Source: Neurospora intermedia
Taxonomy: Eukaryota > Ascomycota > Sordariomycetes > Sordariales > Sordariaceae
DNA: 64,000 nt
Direction of reading: 5' to 3'
Assembly: GCA_037102815.1 (NCBI GenBank)
Contig: BTPP01000007.1
Span: forward strand, 372,001-436,000
The notes under the pieces are model-generated. The model searched no databases and had not been told where the DNA came from. It saw only the letters and a list, made by a program, of their open reading frames with translations. Shown here in pieces: positions 1-12,526 of this stretch (its first letter is position 1; each line of letters opens with the position of its first letter). Position numbers and translations under genes: made by a program.

Positions 1-1361
1 GGTCAGCGTCAGAGGAAACCGCGCTGGTGACCGGGACGTTCGCACAGAAAACACTCACATCTTCCTCACCCCCTTTATAGTCAACAGTTGATATTCCACT
101 GCTCATGGTAGCTTTCGTAGTATAGGGGTAGTAATCAAGGTATGCCTTCTTCTCTTTGTCATCCTCTTGATATTCAGTTGACATCCCACAGCCCATAGTA
201 GTAGTCTCTGTTGTGTAGAGGCAGCAAATCAAGGTACGCCTTCTTCTCTCGTTGTGTCTTGCAGCGGTCTTGAGTTGAGACTGGTCGGTCGTCGAACGTG
301 GTAGCCTGACTTCTCGGATCAAGACTAGTAAAAGAGTGGTGAGCCCATTATAAACTGGCAAGCTGCGTACTGGTACGCTCACCAACTCTGACTCCATTGT
401 TTAGCGGTTTTGTAGTCTATCGTGACCATAGTCTTGTTGGTCATCTCGGTGTTTCAACACTGAAAAAGGGACGTGGTGTGACCATCATCGTGTTGATCGT
501 GTTGGTAATCCGAACAGAGCAAGGCGCTAACGATGTCTCTCTCTTTCCGCTCTTTTCCCCCTGAGGGTGTCACATGACACGGCGTTGGCGAGAACAACAG
601 CGGGCGGTAGGAAAGGGGATGTTACGATGATAAAGGAATCCTCTTCGAGTAAGCGCCCGGACTCGTCGTTTCGACAGCGACTGGAAGCGGCACCAGGCTT
701 TCTTTGACACGCAGGTACTCACTCATCCGTCAAATATGTGCCGATGCGGTCACTCGAGCCGCATCTAATGGAACTACCGAGGACAGTGGCTAAGGTCTAT
801 CAGATAAAGATCTGGTACCAGTAGCTCTGTGCATGGACGATGCGAGCTGGACCTGGAAGAAGAGGTATATGTATCGCTATCATTTGTAAAACATTATAAG
901 CCATTGCCTGATTTCGCTCGGGATTTGTGACTGAACGGACGCCCCAACTCCATCCTTCCAGAGCCTGATATGCTCGTCTATTAATGCTCATACCCTTCCT
1001 TATCATCGTTGGTGAATACTGTTCTCCACCTTTCACTCATCCAAGTCCCGATCCGCAGCTTAATGGTTGGTTTGTGGAACCGAATGGGAGACTCTTGTGG
1101 TCCGAGTTCCACATCCTCAAAGACCTCCTCTCGTGGGGGCAGGATTTGGGCATCGGTCATTCCGGGTGGTTCCGGCTGCTCATCCATCTCGTCTCCTTTT
1201 TTGGTGCCGAGGTCCGTTAAGTAAGCCAAAAGAGCCTCTGCCGTCACCTCGTCTGGCGTGGCCGTGTCAACGCTTTCGGGCGAGACTTGGCGAGTGTCGG
1301 CTACTGCGGTGCTCGCATCCTCATGGACCAACTCCTAATTGTCATTCGATTGTACGCTCTC
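1..1361. other. intergenic, no confident gene
   Basis: No recognisable gene. Short open frames occur on both strands, the longest at 981-1331 minus (116 codons), just beyond the bet3 stop, but none shows a known domain. An imperfect direct duplication lies near the left edge (listed separately). The part next to 1361 is probably bet3 3' UTR. Confidence 0.5.
86..254. repeat. imperfect direct duplication, two ~75-80 bp copies
   Basis: The copies span about 86-159 and 176-254. Both start with AGTTGA and end with a shared TCAAGGTAYGCCTTCTTCTC block. Most differences are C/T or G/A transitions, with a few indels. This fits an old tandem duplication, perhaps mutated by RIP, the fungal C-to-T process that acts on repeats. 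Confidence 0.6.
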
Positions 1362-2129
1362 CTAGTCGTCCTCGGGAGGAAGTTCATCGTCGATGTAGCG
1401 TACGAGCGTGACGCGCATCTCGGTCGTATCGTGGCCCCTGAGCACGTCGCTGATGAAGTGGGTCTCGACTTGCATTTGTACCATCTCGAGAGCACCGCGT
1501 AGCACACCACATAGGATATTCGAGAACCAGAGCTGGTCTTGAGCCCGGCCGTCATCGGGCAGTTCGACAAAATCGGCGAGGGGGTTCTCGTCGAAAACAA
1601 GGGAGAACTGCTTGTTGTCGCCTGTCCAGTTTGTGATTGTCGGGGTGACGTTGAGGAAGATCTTGAAGCCCACCTGCGACAGGTAGTGTTAGCAAGAGGC
1701 AATGTGATGTCGGCGCCGGTGAGGTCTTACCTTGGCGATCATCTCTGCGGTTTCGCGAAAGTTGGAGCACCGGCGCATTGTGTTGGACTTGGCCAGGTAG
1801 TCCTCGATCAGACGGAGACCAATGTTGTATCCCATTCTATCCAGCTGCTTGTTGACTTCGGCATAGTCGTTCTCAAAGTCCTTACATATCTGCGCCACTA
1901 TGGTTCCGTAGGTGAGGACGACTAGTTCGGCGTTAACTTTTTCGATCCTCGTCCTGCCTGGCAGTTAGCACTGCGAGGGCATCTTGTTACCGAGGGGTCA
2001 GGGGCGATCCTACTTCCAGATCCTGAAGAGTAACAACCGGCCGTTAGCAAACAAGAACACATTGTCAGGTGTTGGTTGGGACCCGACTTACTCTTCCCCC
2101 AAACGGGATGCTTTGCTTGCTGACGACAT
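1362..2129 (-). CDS. bet3: TRAPP complex subunit Bet3 (TRAPPC3)
   Basis: Core subunit of the TRAPP complexes, which tether ER-to-Golgi vesicles and act as the exchange factor for the Rab Ypt1. Four exons on the minus strand: 2129-2092, 2022-2014, 1953-1731 and 1673-1362. They total 582 nt and encode 193 residues, the usual Bet3 length. The second exon is only 9 nt and supplies the conserved EIWK stretch ahead of TRIEKVNAEL. Family landmarks follow: LTYGTIVAQ, MGYNIGLRLIEDYLAKS, NFRETAEMIAK, FKIFLN, NPLADFVELPDD, and LCGVLRGALEMVQMQVE near the C-terminus, ending ELPPEDD. Introns are 69, 60 and 57 nt with GTAAGT-, GTAGGA- and GTAAGA-type donors. The gene diverges from the U5-40K gene at 2782. 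Identification rests on the near-continuous match to remembered Bet3 sequences. The micro-exon is inferred from frame and splice sites, not from cDNA. Confidence 0.93.
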
Positions 2130-2781
2130 TGCGAATTCTGGGAAACAGAAGCTCGGGGAGCCTCTGTATGATTTATACCGTTCTCATAAAACAATGGGGC
2201 CAGGGGGAGGATATTCGGTGCGCGGACCAGTGCTTCGACAAGATGGTAGCGACAAGACAGAATGACGAGCGATGATGTTGTTTTATGTTACAAGGCGGTG
2301 GGTTTGTATTGCGACACAGAAGACAGGATGGAACTGGAGTTGGGGACCTCGATGGAACTGCGTGAAGCTGGAGTGGAAGCCGCGGGCGACTGCCCCGCTG
2401 ACACCTTCAGCGATCTGTATGCCCCGGGGCAGGCACCACAGGGCACTGACGACGGGAGCTCTGGGCACCAAAGGGAACCGCAAGGGTTCGACAGCGGGAG
2501 CTGGGGCCCCACCCGCACATTCCCTCATGGATCCACTCGCTCTGCCTTCTAGCCTCATCGGGCTTAGCCTCCAGCGGCTTCAACTGCTGCAGCAGGGAAT
2601 TGCCCGACGTGAAGTCAAAATCGCCAAGTTCCGTCGCGACGGAGTGCGGGCAATCAAAAATCCACTTGACGTAAAGGTATCGCCAACTCCAATTGCTTTG
2701 TTCTGACATCAACCCGCCTGTCGTATACACCCCAATTACTGCTACGATCACCCCGAATACCAAACTTCCGAGCCACACACC
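2130..2781. promoter_or_regulatory. shared divergent promoter, bet3 / U5-40K
   Basis: A 652-bp gap lies between two start codons facing away from each other, so it should hold both promoters and 5' UTRs. Several overlapping open frames on both strands (for example 2407-2778 minus and 2272-2706 plus) show no family resemblance and are taken as chance. No TATA box or named factor site is claimed. Confidence 0.5.
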
Positions 2782-3968
2782 ATGTCCTCCGAAAAGAGAC
2801 CTGCTTCCGACGACCCCAGCGGGGGTCAGCTCGTCAAGAGACCCAACCTGGGCTCGAGTCGCGCCCTCACGAGGACCAGCGCAACTGGCAGCAGCGGTGA
2901 ACTTATCCAGACAGCTCCCCGTACGAGCAGCCTCCAGGCTCCGGTCATGGAGCTATCCGGCCACTCGGGCGAGATCTTTGCGGCCAAGTTCGACCCTACC
3001 GGCAACCTTATAGCTTCTGGTTCCATGGACCGTACCATCAGTACGTTCCCACTTACATCAGCTGCCTCCATTGACAATTGGGGACCAGTTACTAACAACT
3101 GGCTATTACAGTGCTCTGGAGAACCTATGGCGACTGCGAAAACTACGGCGTCCTCAACGGCCACAAGGGTGCCGTCCTCGACCTCCAATGGTCGCGCGAC
3201 TCCGAGATCCTCTTTTCCGCCTCCGCCGACATGCACCTCGCCAGCTGGGACCTTACATCAGGCACAAGGATACGGCGCTATGTCGGACACGAAGAAGTCG
3301 TCAACTCACTTGACATCTCGAGACGTGGCGAGGATCTGCTCATCAGCGGCAGCGACGACGGGACGATTGGCATCTGGGATCCGCGAACCAAGAACGCCGC
3401 CGATTACATTGAGACCGACTTCCCCATAACCGCCGTGGCCATGTCGGAGGCCGGCAACGAGATTTACTCGGGAGGAATCGACAATGACATCAAGGTCTGG
3501 GATGTGAGGAAGAAGGCAGTTGTGTACTCGATGATTGGACACCAGGATACCGTCACTACATTGCGGGTGTCGCCAGATTCGCAACAGCTGCTCTCGTACG
3601 CCATGGATTCGACAGCGAGGACATGGGATATCAGGCCGTTTGCTCCTGCGGATAGGCACATTCGTACGTTTGATGGCGCGCCGCTGGGTATGGAGCAAAA
3701 CCTTATCAAGGGAAGCTGGGACAAAGATGGCAAGAAGATTGCGGTGGGCGCGGGTGATGGCACCGTGGTCATCTGGGGCAGTGACACCGGCAAGCTTTTG
3801 TACAAGCTTCCAGGTCACAAGGGAACGGTCAACGTAGCCGAGTTCTCTCCCGGCACTGACCCGCTTAGTAAGTTCATCGCGTTTTGGCTGTCATCTGCAG
3901 TAGCTAACCATGTTGTAGTTCTCTCTGCGTCGTCCGATAGGACCATGCTGCTAGGCGAGCTGAAGTGA
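2782..3968 (+). CDS. spf38: U5 snRNP 40-kDa WD40 protein (SNRNP40/Spf38)
   Basis: Seven-bladed WD40 beta-propeller of the U5 snRNP and tri-snRNP, contacting Prp8 in the spliceosome. Three exons: 2782-3040, 3112-3867 and 3919-3968. The first intron splits an ATG codon (A|TG) and has a CTAAC branch site; the second has a GTAAGT donor. A basic, Ser/Thr-rich leader of about 50 residues (SSEKRPASDD...) precedes the propeller. Repeats carry the GH...WD pattern: LSGHSGEIFAAKFDPTG, LNGHKGAVLDLQWSRD, VGHEEVVNSLDISRRG, MIGHQDTVTTLRVSPD and LPGHKGTVNVAEFSPG, with SASADMHLASWD and SGSDDGTIGIWD as blade ends. The protein ends SSDRTMLLGELK, as in this family. Assignment to U5-40K rather than another WD40 protein rests on the order and wording of the repeats. 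Confidence 0.85.
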
Positions 3969-6680
3969 GGAACGATAGGCCCAGGGAATCGCATTAGCTG
4001 TACAGCTGCGTTCAGAATATTGCCGGTCCCAAGCTCGCTGCTAGCAAGATGTCGATTATAAGCTGGGGTCGGCGAACTGGGAAGAAAGAATCTGGAATTG
4101 GATAAGGGCACAACGCTGGTGGTTCAGCGCACCCCGATAATGTCACAAAAGGAACAGGTCGACGGACGCATGGCGTAAGGAGTTATTCACAAGTTGCATA
4201 TTCATTTACACACAACTAGATACCCAGCCTGAATGGAACTGGAAGAAGCTCAAGCAAGAAGACATGGCACAACTGGGCGGCTTTGACCGGGGCAGACAAC
4301 AAGGGACTGGATGTATTTGTGTCCGCTGGCAACGTTGACCTTTATCAACCCGAGGACGGCGAGCTCTGGGTGCATAACAATCTTGAACTGCAATCCCTGT
4401 GGCTCGACAATCCATCTGCCTCGGTTCACCCGCGCCGATGTACAACCCATCTTCTGGCTCTAAGGCTCCCTCAGTCTGCCCATCAACCAATCTGAAACGA
4501 GCTTTGGCACTCCCCAACGTGCGCCTGAAACGCCTCACAGCCCCGACCGTCGGTCGCCCAGTGGACGTCGAAGTTTGGCCCTAAAGACTTGGAGGAGAGC
4601 TCCCAGCCAATCATTTGCCGCTCGACTTGCCCCTTTCTGACGCTTCCAGGGGTCCATATTGGCCCGGTCGCGGTCTTGGCTTATACGCCCCTGGTACCGT
4701 CGAAACAAATCATTTTGAGAAGAGGGGAGGCATGTCAAACTGGTGGGTGGTCTCGGTGGGTGGTAGATGCAGGCTGTACCATAGTGTATGTAAGGTACAG
4801 CTTTTTTAGGGTTGCTGTTGTTCCTGCTTAGGTTGTGTTGCTGTAATTGTTCAAGGTAATGTATGTATGTATGTACATGCAGCAGCATTTTATCACGGTT
4901 TTTCTTTTTTTTCTGAGTGGTAGCAGCAAGCCCAATGACCGTCCTCAACGCCCATCCCGAATACTTGGTTGGTTCATATGTCTTGTTCAGCTACGACCTT
5001 GTCGTGCAACCCAAGCCAACGCTTGTGGTCCAATTCAGGAACTCGGAAACTGATAATATGTAGACTACAAACTTTATTATGGTCCCTTGACCACTCACTC
5101 GTCCATCCGTCTGGGCTGTCAGTCATTGAGGCCCTGAGAATGATAGCCACCATCGATGCAAGGAAAGGGAAGGCGTCACAATCCGCTTCCACACTTTTTC
5201 CCCCCCCGGGCCTCCTCCCCCCCAACAAAAGCTTTCGACCCAAACACCAATAATACAATGGATTCGATCAGCGCGTCCCTTCTTTCGAGTGTATATCTAC
5301 ATATCATTCCTTAGGTAGGTACCCCTGCTGCATGTTAATGTCCCTCGACCACCCCTAGCTGGCTAGCCGACTGGCCCGTCCGTTTCGTCATACCCAAACG
5401 CCCGTCATCCATAGGATGTCAAGCACACACACAGCCTTGTACTAGTGTCCATACATACATAACCCATCCATATCCATCCATCGGTTCCCCGTAGTAGTCC
5501 GTCACCCACATGGAGACGGGACTCCATAGGTACCCAAAAGAAGTGTTGTCGTTGTTTCTATCCCTCCTGAAACAAAGCTCATCATTCGCTGTCGAGGTTT
5601 TGAAATTTGAAAGGGGACGGACGGATTGTTGGTGTTAGTGGGTTTAACTAACCACGTCACGTCAACCCTTTCTCTGTCCTCTTTTTTTTTTTTCTTATCC
5701 TCCGAGTCCGTCCTTGTCTCTCGAGTACACTACACTACACTAGAAGCTGTGTAACCCACCCACGCCGGGCGGTCATCGAGCTGGTCACACAACACAAGCT
5801 GTCAACCTCCCTATGTACCTACCTACACTAGCTGGCTAGGACTGGATAGGATAGGATAGGATAGGATAGGAGCTTTTATTTCTCACAGCTGTCACACACA
5901 CATACCACACATACTCTTCTCTCTCTCTCCCTTCTTCTTTAGTCCAGCTATACCCCAAATTCTTTTTTTCACTTTCTCTATTTTCTGATCCTCCTTACGG
6001 TCGGTCGGTCTCTCACCTCACGCGGGCGGCAGCTTCTTCGTTTTTCTCATTACTCTTCTCTCTCTCTCTCTCCTTTCATTCTTCCATTCTTCTCTTTTAC
6101 TACTTTCCGCTCATCCTCTTCTCGTCGCCCTCAATCGACAGTCGGGTGCACCTGTTTCATTCCCTTCAATCCTTGGAATCTGGAATTGCAAAGGAAACTT
6201 TTCAACAACACCCACCCACTCACTCCCTCCCGTTGGAAGTATTTGGATTTTTTGGGGGGGGATATCTACTATCCCTTGTTGCGGCTATAACGCCAGTACA
6301 ACATACGACACAGAATCATCGACGACGACGACGACGACGACGACATCATTAGCTACTAAGGCGATAAGCGCTGAACGAAACGAAAGAACGAGATATACGA
6401 AATTACACCGACAGACAGACAGGCCTGGAGCCAGATTTGGATTTACCTCAGTGATACCCAGAGAGAGCGAGAGAAACAGGGAGAGAAACAGAGAACAAAC
6501 CGATTACATCATGAAATACCAAGATTAAACGGCGCGACGATCCTTACCTACACCACTACTATCACCACTTATGTGTAGTACTTTTGCCCAAGCCAAACGA
6601 TAGGTCAAACCATTCACTTCATTCACCATCACAACAAATTTTACAATCACTCAAATTACCCAAATCACGGATCCAAAAAC
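3969..6680. other. intergenic plus long 5' leader of the 6681 gene
   Basis: No gene recognised in 2.7 kb. The first part is probably 3' UTR of the upstream WD40 gene. From about 5700 to 6680 the plus strand is dominated by pyrimidine tracts (TCTCTCTCT, CTTTTTTTT) and then purine- and CA-rich sequence, typical of a Neurospora promoter and long leader. Small simple repeats include GTAT near 4860 and AGGAT at about 5846-5871. Confidence 0.5.
5846..5871. repeat. AGGAT pentanucleotide microsatellite
   Basis: Five consecutive GGATA/AGGAT units lie in the upstream region of the 6681 gene. Simple repeat with no inferred function. Confidence 0.8.
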
Positions 6681-8820
6681 ATGGACCGCTTCAACTTCCT
6701 CCCTCAAGGTCTTCGGCGGAACAGCCCTGCTCCTCCCCCTGCTGCTGCTGCTGCTGTCGCCGCCGCAACCACAACCACAGCCCCAACCGGCACAGCCGCC
6801 GACCACACCAACACCGGACAACCGGCCCCCCTCCCAGCAGTCTACCACCAAAACCAAAATCAAAACCAAAACCGCACTCAGAGACCCTACAACTACCCTG
6901 AATCCGTCTCCTCTTTATCTTCTGATGACGAATATGAGACCGACGACGACGACCTCTACGAAGACGAAGAAGTCCGCTCCGTTTCTTCCCAATCTTCTCG
7001 TGACTCCGATACTGCTCCGCTATCTCCCAGGAATCGTCATCAGCAACGAGGTCAATACCCATCTAGCAGCAGCACTCTGAACCGCTCCCACAACAATATG
7101 GTAAACCAACAAGATGATCTCTACTGTGACCTCGAAGCCCAACTAGGCATCCACCCTGCCCTGCGCGTCCCGCCGGGGCCCGGGCCTGGGAACGTCCCGG
7201 CAAACTTCCCTGCTCCACCTCCCATCCCGCAGCAACAAGAAGAAATGACAGAAGTCGAACGCCGGTCTTCCTCGCGCTTCTTTCTTCCTAGAATGTCTTT
7301 TCGGTTTTTGGGCGGAGGCGGTGGTAGACCTCGCCCGGCATCAAGTCATTATTCAGGTGATGGCTTGCCGCCCGCTACCGAGGTGAATTTCCCCGTGTCG
7401 CCCAAGTCACCGGCTTTTCGAATTGGGGAACAAGAATTGCCGAGTACGAGGCTGCATGTCCCTGGGGTGGAGAGGACTTGGAGTAGGGGGAGTAATGGGC
7501 CGCCTACGAGGGATGGGACTGGTACTAGGGATGGGTCTTCTTCTCATGGAGGAAGAAGAGGAGGAGAGGCAACGAGGGGAGCTTCGAGGTATGGGTTTGG
7601 GTTACTGGGCGGGAACCGGGGCGCAAGTCGAGATGGGAGGATGGTGCGAGTGACGGAACCTAGGAGGACAGCTACGAGACGGCATAGGAGTGAGAGGGAT
7701 GGAGAGCGTAGTGAGCGCCGTAGAGAGGGAAGTGGCAGGTCGAGGTCGGGAGCTGGACATGGCGCCTCTGGTGATCGAAGTCGGGGTCATCGCTCGAGGA
7801 GAGATCACGGCAGGTCAACGACGACGGGGAGACATAGACATGCGCGTGATGAGGAGAGGAGAAGGAGGAGGAGAAAAAAGAAGAGTAGCAGCTCGAGAAG
7901 ACATGGTTCCGGGTCGGGATCGCACTCAAGATCGGCGAGGACGACTGCTGCCGGAGGAGGACACTCGGGGCGGAGGAAAAGAAGAGCACCACCGCCGAAA
8001 CACTTCCTCTTCTGTTTCCCGTGGGTGAGATCGCGGACAAAACGGAGGCTGATTCTGCGGTCTGTTGTTTCGGGGATGATTCTGGCTTGTTTGCTCATCG
8101 TCTGTAAGTTTTCTCCCCCCTCTCCCTTATCATGTTTTGTTTGGGTCCTACCATACTGACAACTTCCAGATCTCGCCCTTTCCGTCACCCATAAGGTCCA
8201 GGGCAGCGGATTCACCATCGCCATGATCCTGGTCGTCGTCTTGGGAGCCATAGTTTTCTTGCACAGTGTCGTCCGCCTTGTGATGCTGGCATTCAAAGGC
8301 GGACGCAGCAAGCGCAGAGACTTGGAAAGCGGTCTGGCCCATCATGAACGAGATATCCATGCCCCCTCAGGGCCATACGCCATTCCGCCTACGCCGATCC
8401 GTGTTGTTCTGGCGCGTGATGAGGAGGCTGCTGGCCTTCCAAGTGCTACGGCCGTAGCGAAACCGCCCGAGTATGGAGAGTGGCGGGAGTCTGTGGTAAG
8501 TTGACATACCTCTCCCCCTCCAGACAGATGCACGAACAAAGTTGCTGACATGGTCACTCCAGCGAGTCGATCCCAACCGCATCTACTGGATGCGCAACGA
8601 AGGGGCTGTTACTCCCGCTCTTCCGGACGAGAGGGCAAGTTCCGAGGGTGCTCGGTCCAGGGCTGGCAGCAGAGATGGTCCGAATCCGGGAACTCTCCGC
8701 CGGCCTCCGTCGTACAGCTCGGATGACGGTGTCAGCTATGTGGTTGAGGCGCAGCCGCGGTCCATCGCGCCGGCCACTGATGTACCGACCGGCGGCAGGG
8801 CTGGTAGGCGGTTGGCATGA
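6681..8820 (+). CDS. low-complexity protein with two transmembrane segments
   Basis: Unknown function. Three exons (6681-8103, 8170-8495, 8563-8820) give 668 residues; the introns have GTAAGT donors. The N-terminal 450 residues are disordered-looking: a Pro/Ala stretch and an Asn/Gln NQNQNQN run, an acidic block (DDEYETDDDDLYEDEEE-like), then a long Arg/Ser/Gly-rich region with many RS, RR and HR dipeptides. A basic PKHFLFCFPWVRSRTKRR segment leads into a hydrophobic helix at about 465-482. After a short polar loop (THKVQGSG) comes a second helix (FTIAMILVVVLGAIVFLHSVV). The tail is soluble, with proline-rich and Arg/Ser motifs. The layout predicts a hairpin membrane protein with both long tails on the same side, probably cytosolic. 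Part of the Arg-rich region reads open in other frames, but only this frame continues through both splice junctions. Confidence 0.75.
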
Positions 8821-11800
8821 GAAAGGTGTAAAACAACAGATTCAGGTTAGAGTTGGATGTATGATGGCGCTAGAATCGAATATGAGAAACGATTACTTCG
8901 CTTCAATATGTACATAAGCTTCATGTCAATGTTCTTGGAGTCTCGACTTGGTAGAGTACAGACGAGCTCACGATACTGATCGTGGTGGTGATGATTGTAT
9001 TCAAGATCTGTGATTGGTTGCTTCTGCTTACTCCGTCGCATTATGTAAGCTGGCCGTACACTTGTCGCGGCGAGACTGTCCCGAACCACCGCAATACCCA
9101 TGGTTTGCTTCTTGAGCAGCTTCGGATCTTGTTTGAGGTTCCATGTTCTGATGGTAATGCTTCCGTGAAACCCTTGGTTATACACGTCTCGCGCCAGCAA
9201 AAGCCTCCACGTCAAGGTTAACCGGCGCGTACGTACCAGGCAAAGCATGAGGCGTACCAAAACGCGGGGAAACTGGCGAGAACTCGGAAGCTGATGCCGA
9301 AGCTTGAAGCCACTCTTTCACGTGGCAACCGACGCGTTGATGAGAAATCAAAGAGGCGATGTTTTGAAAGTCATTTCCCACTTGGTAATGTAGACTCTTT
9401 GTGCCTTGATGAGCAGGTCCTTGAATCTCGTGCTATCGCCGCACTCGAGCGGTTTCCGTGGGGCTTCCCTTGCTTGTGTCTTCCCAGAGTTTATTATCAA
9501 TCGCCCTGTGACCGCAGTGCCCTGCATGTCGGTTACACCACACAGCTGAGCTTGGTAGTGTATCACAGACAAGACTGGCAGGGATGGTTTCCCCAGCTGT
9601 CCAAGGACCTGCAGCGGGGTTAAGTGGGTGGTCGTACGGCACAGAATGGTTGCCGGTCGTTGTCGCAAACTGGTCTCCATTCGAGTCTCAGTCCAGCCCA
9701 ACATCACCAACACGCCCACTTTCCACTTGAAGCTCCGAAAACATCGATGTGAAATGTTCAAAGATCCTCAGTCGACTTGGAAAAATGACATTGCCGTGGG
9801 TAGTAAGATGCCAGTGCTGTACTATCTGTTGAAACTCGAATGGGCTCACTGCTGATTTGCTGCTCTCGACATGTCTGTTAGATCGATATTTCCCATTCGA
9901 AGGAGATGGGTGGGTCAGCTCTTTCCCCGTTCTAGAAGATGCGATCATGCAAACTGCCTGCCGCCAGCCGTTGGTTGTTTCCTATCGGGCTGTTGCCGTC
10001 GTCGACATGCCTCGAGGCCCAGATGATCCGTAAGAAAGAAAGTGATCAGCAACGTGCTGCTGGATTTCTTTTCTTGGGACATCCGTCCATGCCATCCAGT
10101 CGCAAGCAATGGCAGCCCTCCATCCGAGCAAACACGACAAAAAGACGTGGGATGGACTCTAGCGGGGAAAACGAGAAGCCTCCGTGCCATGGACGCGTAT
10201 GGCCCGATTCATGCCCGCCCTTGGCTGTCTGTGGCTAGACTGGTGAAAAGACCTTCTAGGCGCCGGCCGGGCAGGGCATCGTCGGTGCCATGCGACGCGA
10301 CGACAGGAATTGGAATTGGAGACGGAGGGATGGGGATGGGGCTTGGCATGTTCCTGCGACTGAATGTCGGGCGAGTGGAGCTCTCAGATTCCGAGTTCAA
10401 GGACTGCAGTGCAGTGGTTCGGACCTCCAGCTGCCAGTGCGCGCGGAGCAGCAGCAGCAGCAGCGAGTCACTGTCACTGGAGAGGCCACCACTGCAGCAG
10501 GGCAGCGAAGGGAAAAGAGGCAGAAGTGGAGCCTGCCAAGAAACTCATAGAGTTTTTTCTTTAGCGTGTGGTTTATCAGTGACTGTTGTTCTAAGAGGAA
10601 GCGAAGGAACATGATTAGGTTATCATCCGTGGGACGTGATCCATGCCTTGGGTAGGTATGGTGCTGGAAGAGCTTGGGAGCGTGCTTTGCAGTCATAAAC
10701 CACTCATGATCCTTTCAGACGGCGACGGGGATTCGATACTTTAGTTTTCGAGGAAGAGACAACCAACAAAGAGAAAGGAAATTGCAGAGGACCAAGCTGA
10801 AAGACGATAGGAAAGCAATCGAGACTCGGGCCCACTCATCTCTCCGAACCATCGGCCGCCCGCCAAAGTGGAAGGGAGAGAACAGAGTCGTCACAGCTTC
10901 CATCCCCAACCACTGGACAGTTAATTTAAGATAGTCAGCATGAGATACGGGGAAACCTGTGGCAGAGAGGGAGATAGAGAGGCGCCTTCCCAAAACCAAA
11001 AGCTAGGTACTACCTAACATAATCACAGCTCGAAGGCAGGGGGCTTCTGGGTACCTCGCCTATACTTTGCCTCTATTCATCATTAGCCTGGTACGAGACC
11101 CATGCTCTGCTTAAACCCGCGCACAAGGTAACGTTGGGACTTGGGAGGAGGGGGCGGGGGGGAGAAGCACAAGGTTCCCTTCAAGTCTCTTTCAGTTGGG
11201 AAAGGTCTCGAGTGAGGTTCCCTGTCTGCGGTGCCTGTCTGGCGTCAACTGCTGCTGCTGGCTGGCCAAGAATCCTGAGCGCATGAGGCACGCACACTGG
11301 AGAGGCTCCATCCAGTCTTCTGAGGTGATCCAGCACGCAGACAGCGGGCAGCCGTGGGTGGGTGGCCCAGTCGTCTCCTACCTTACTCGTTCCAATACTT
11401 GTGTGTTCCGTGCTTTCCGCCCCCTCTTTCTCTTTCTTTTCCCTTCCTCCGTCCAGCATCGCTCCTTGATCCATAATCACCAGCACAGGGTACGCTCGCT
11501 CCCGGTTTTCTCTTGGGTTTCTCTCTTGGTGTTGAAGTTGGTGAGCCGGTTGAAGAAGAAGTTGAAGTTGAAAAGAAGTTTTGTTGCAGGTTGTCAGAGA
11601 GAGAGTCCTCCGAGTTCTTGTTTGGGTATCTGTCTTCTTTTATCAAAGGTCAGTTCAAGCTTCTTCTCTTCTATATTCCGTCACGGCGTCACGGTGCGTT
11701 GTGGTGCCTTCAAGTTGGTCTTCAAGTCTTGTCGCCATGGAGTCTGGTTGCCCTGTCTCAGGTCCCCCGTTTTTCCCCGCCCTCCCTTGTGGTACTGCTC

Positions 11801-12526
11801 GTCAAGCACGTTGACGACGACAACGACGACAACGACAACAACAACATCGACAAGACATATCAGAGACGAAAACTGGCCGACAAACATGCGCACACAATCA
11901 ACTTTGCCCTCGCTCCCTCTGGTTGTTGTCGCAAATCATGCGAGCACCATCTGCTTACCAAAACGACGGTCCAACCCCCACTTTACCGCGCATTATCGCA
12001 TCATCGGCTAGCACCTTTAATTCGAGCATGATTGCACCTTGAGGCTTGAACCTCTGCCTTTCATACGCCACCACAACCACAATCGGACATGGAAATTGTG
12101 TTGCGCAAGCCCAGGTCACTGGAGCTACTTATCCAAGGCTTGATGCCCTCGCGATCCGGGAAATGCTGGCGCTCCCTGCTTCGCATTGTCCCAAGCAGCT
12201 GTTATGGTTACCTCGGCTGTCGGCGGCATTAATTCAGCGCATCCAACCGTTCAGGCGTCGAATCGGCAACTGAACCGTGACGGGCAGTGTGGTGCGACCT
12301 ACACTGGGCACGACCATCTGCGTGCACTGTTCAGCGCCGGATCGGACTTGAACCCTTCTTCCGGCGAGACTTATTATGTACAACGATGAGGGCTGGGCGC
12401 GGGGCACAGAAACTCGACCAAAAAGGCGGCCTGTCAAGATGCCGCCACAGCACTGTTTCAACGGCAGCCAGATCTTCTCTAACATGAAAACTTCGCAGAT
12501 CCTCTATACATACATCAACCATCACC
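8821..12526. other. intergenic; 5' leader of gis2 at right
   Basis: A 3.7-kb stretch without a convincing gene. Open frames of 100-270 codons exist (for example 11196-12011 plus) but have skewed composition, no family match and no splice logic. An ACGACAACGACAAC-type simple repeat sits near 11812-11850. The last kilobase is probably promoter and leader of the zinc-knuckle gene at 12527. Confidence 0.45.

Noticed and set aside
981-1331. 116-codon minus-strand frame just downstream of bet3
   Set aside because: Bet3 ends at its canonical ELPPEDD and stop. The downstream frame has no homology I can see and probably lies in the 3' UTR.
2407-2778. Minus-strand frame with a hydrophobic start (LGSLVFGVIVAVIGVYTTGG)
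   Set aside because: Its start would be 4 bp from the U5-40K ATG on the other strand, inside that gene's leader. Low complexity after residue 70; no family match.
11196-12011. 271-codon plus-strand frame upstream of gis2
   Set aside because: Skewed composition including a poly-Thr run from a simple repeat; no domain. More likely leader or spacer.
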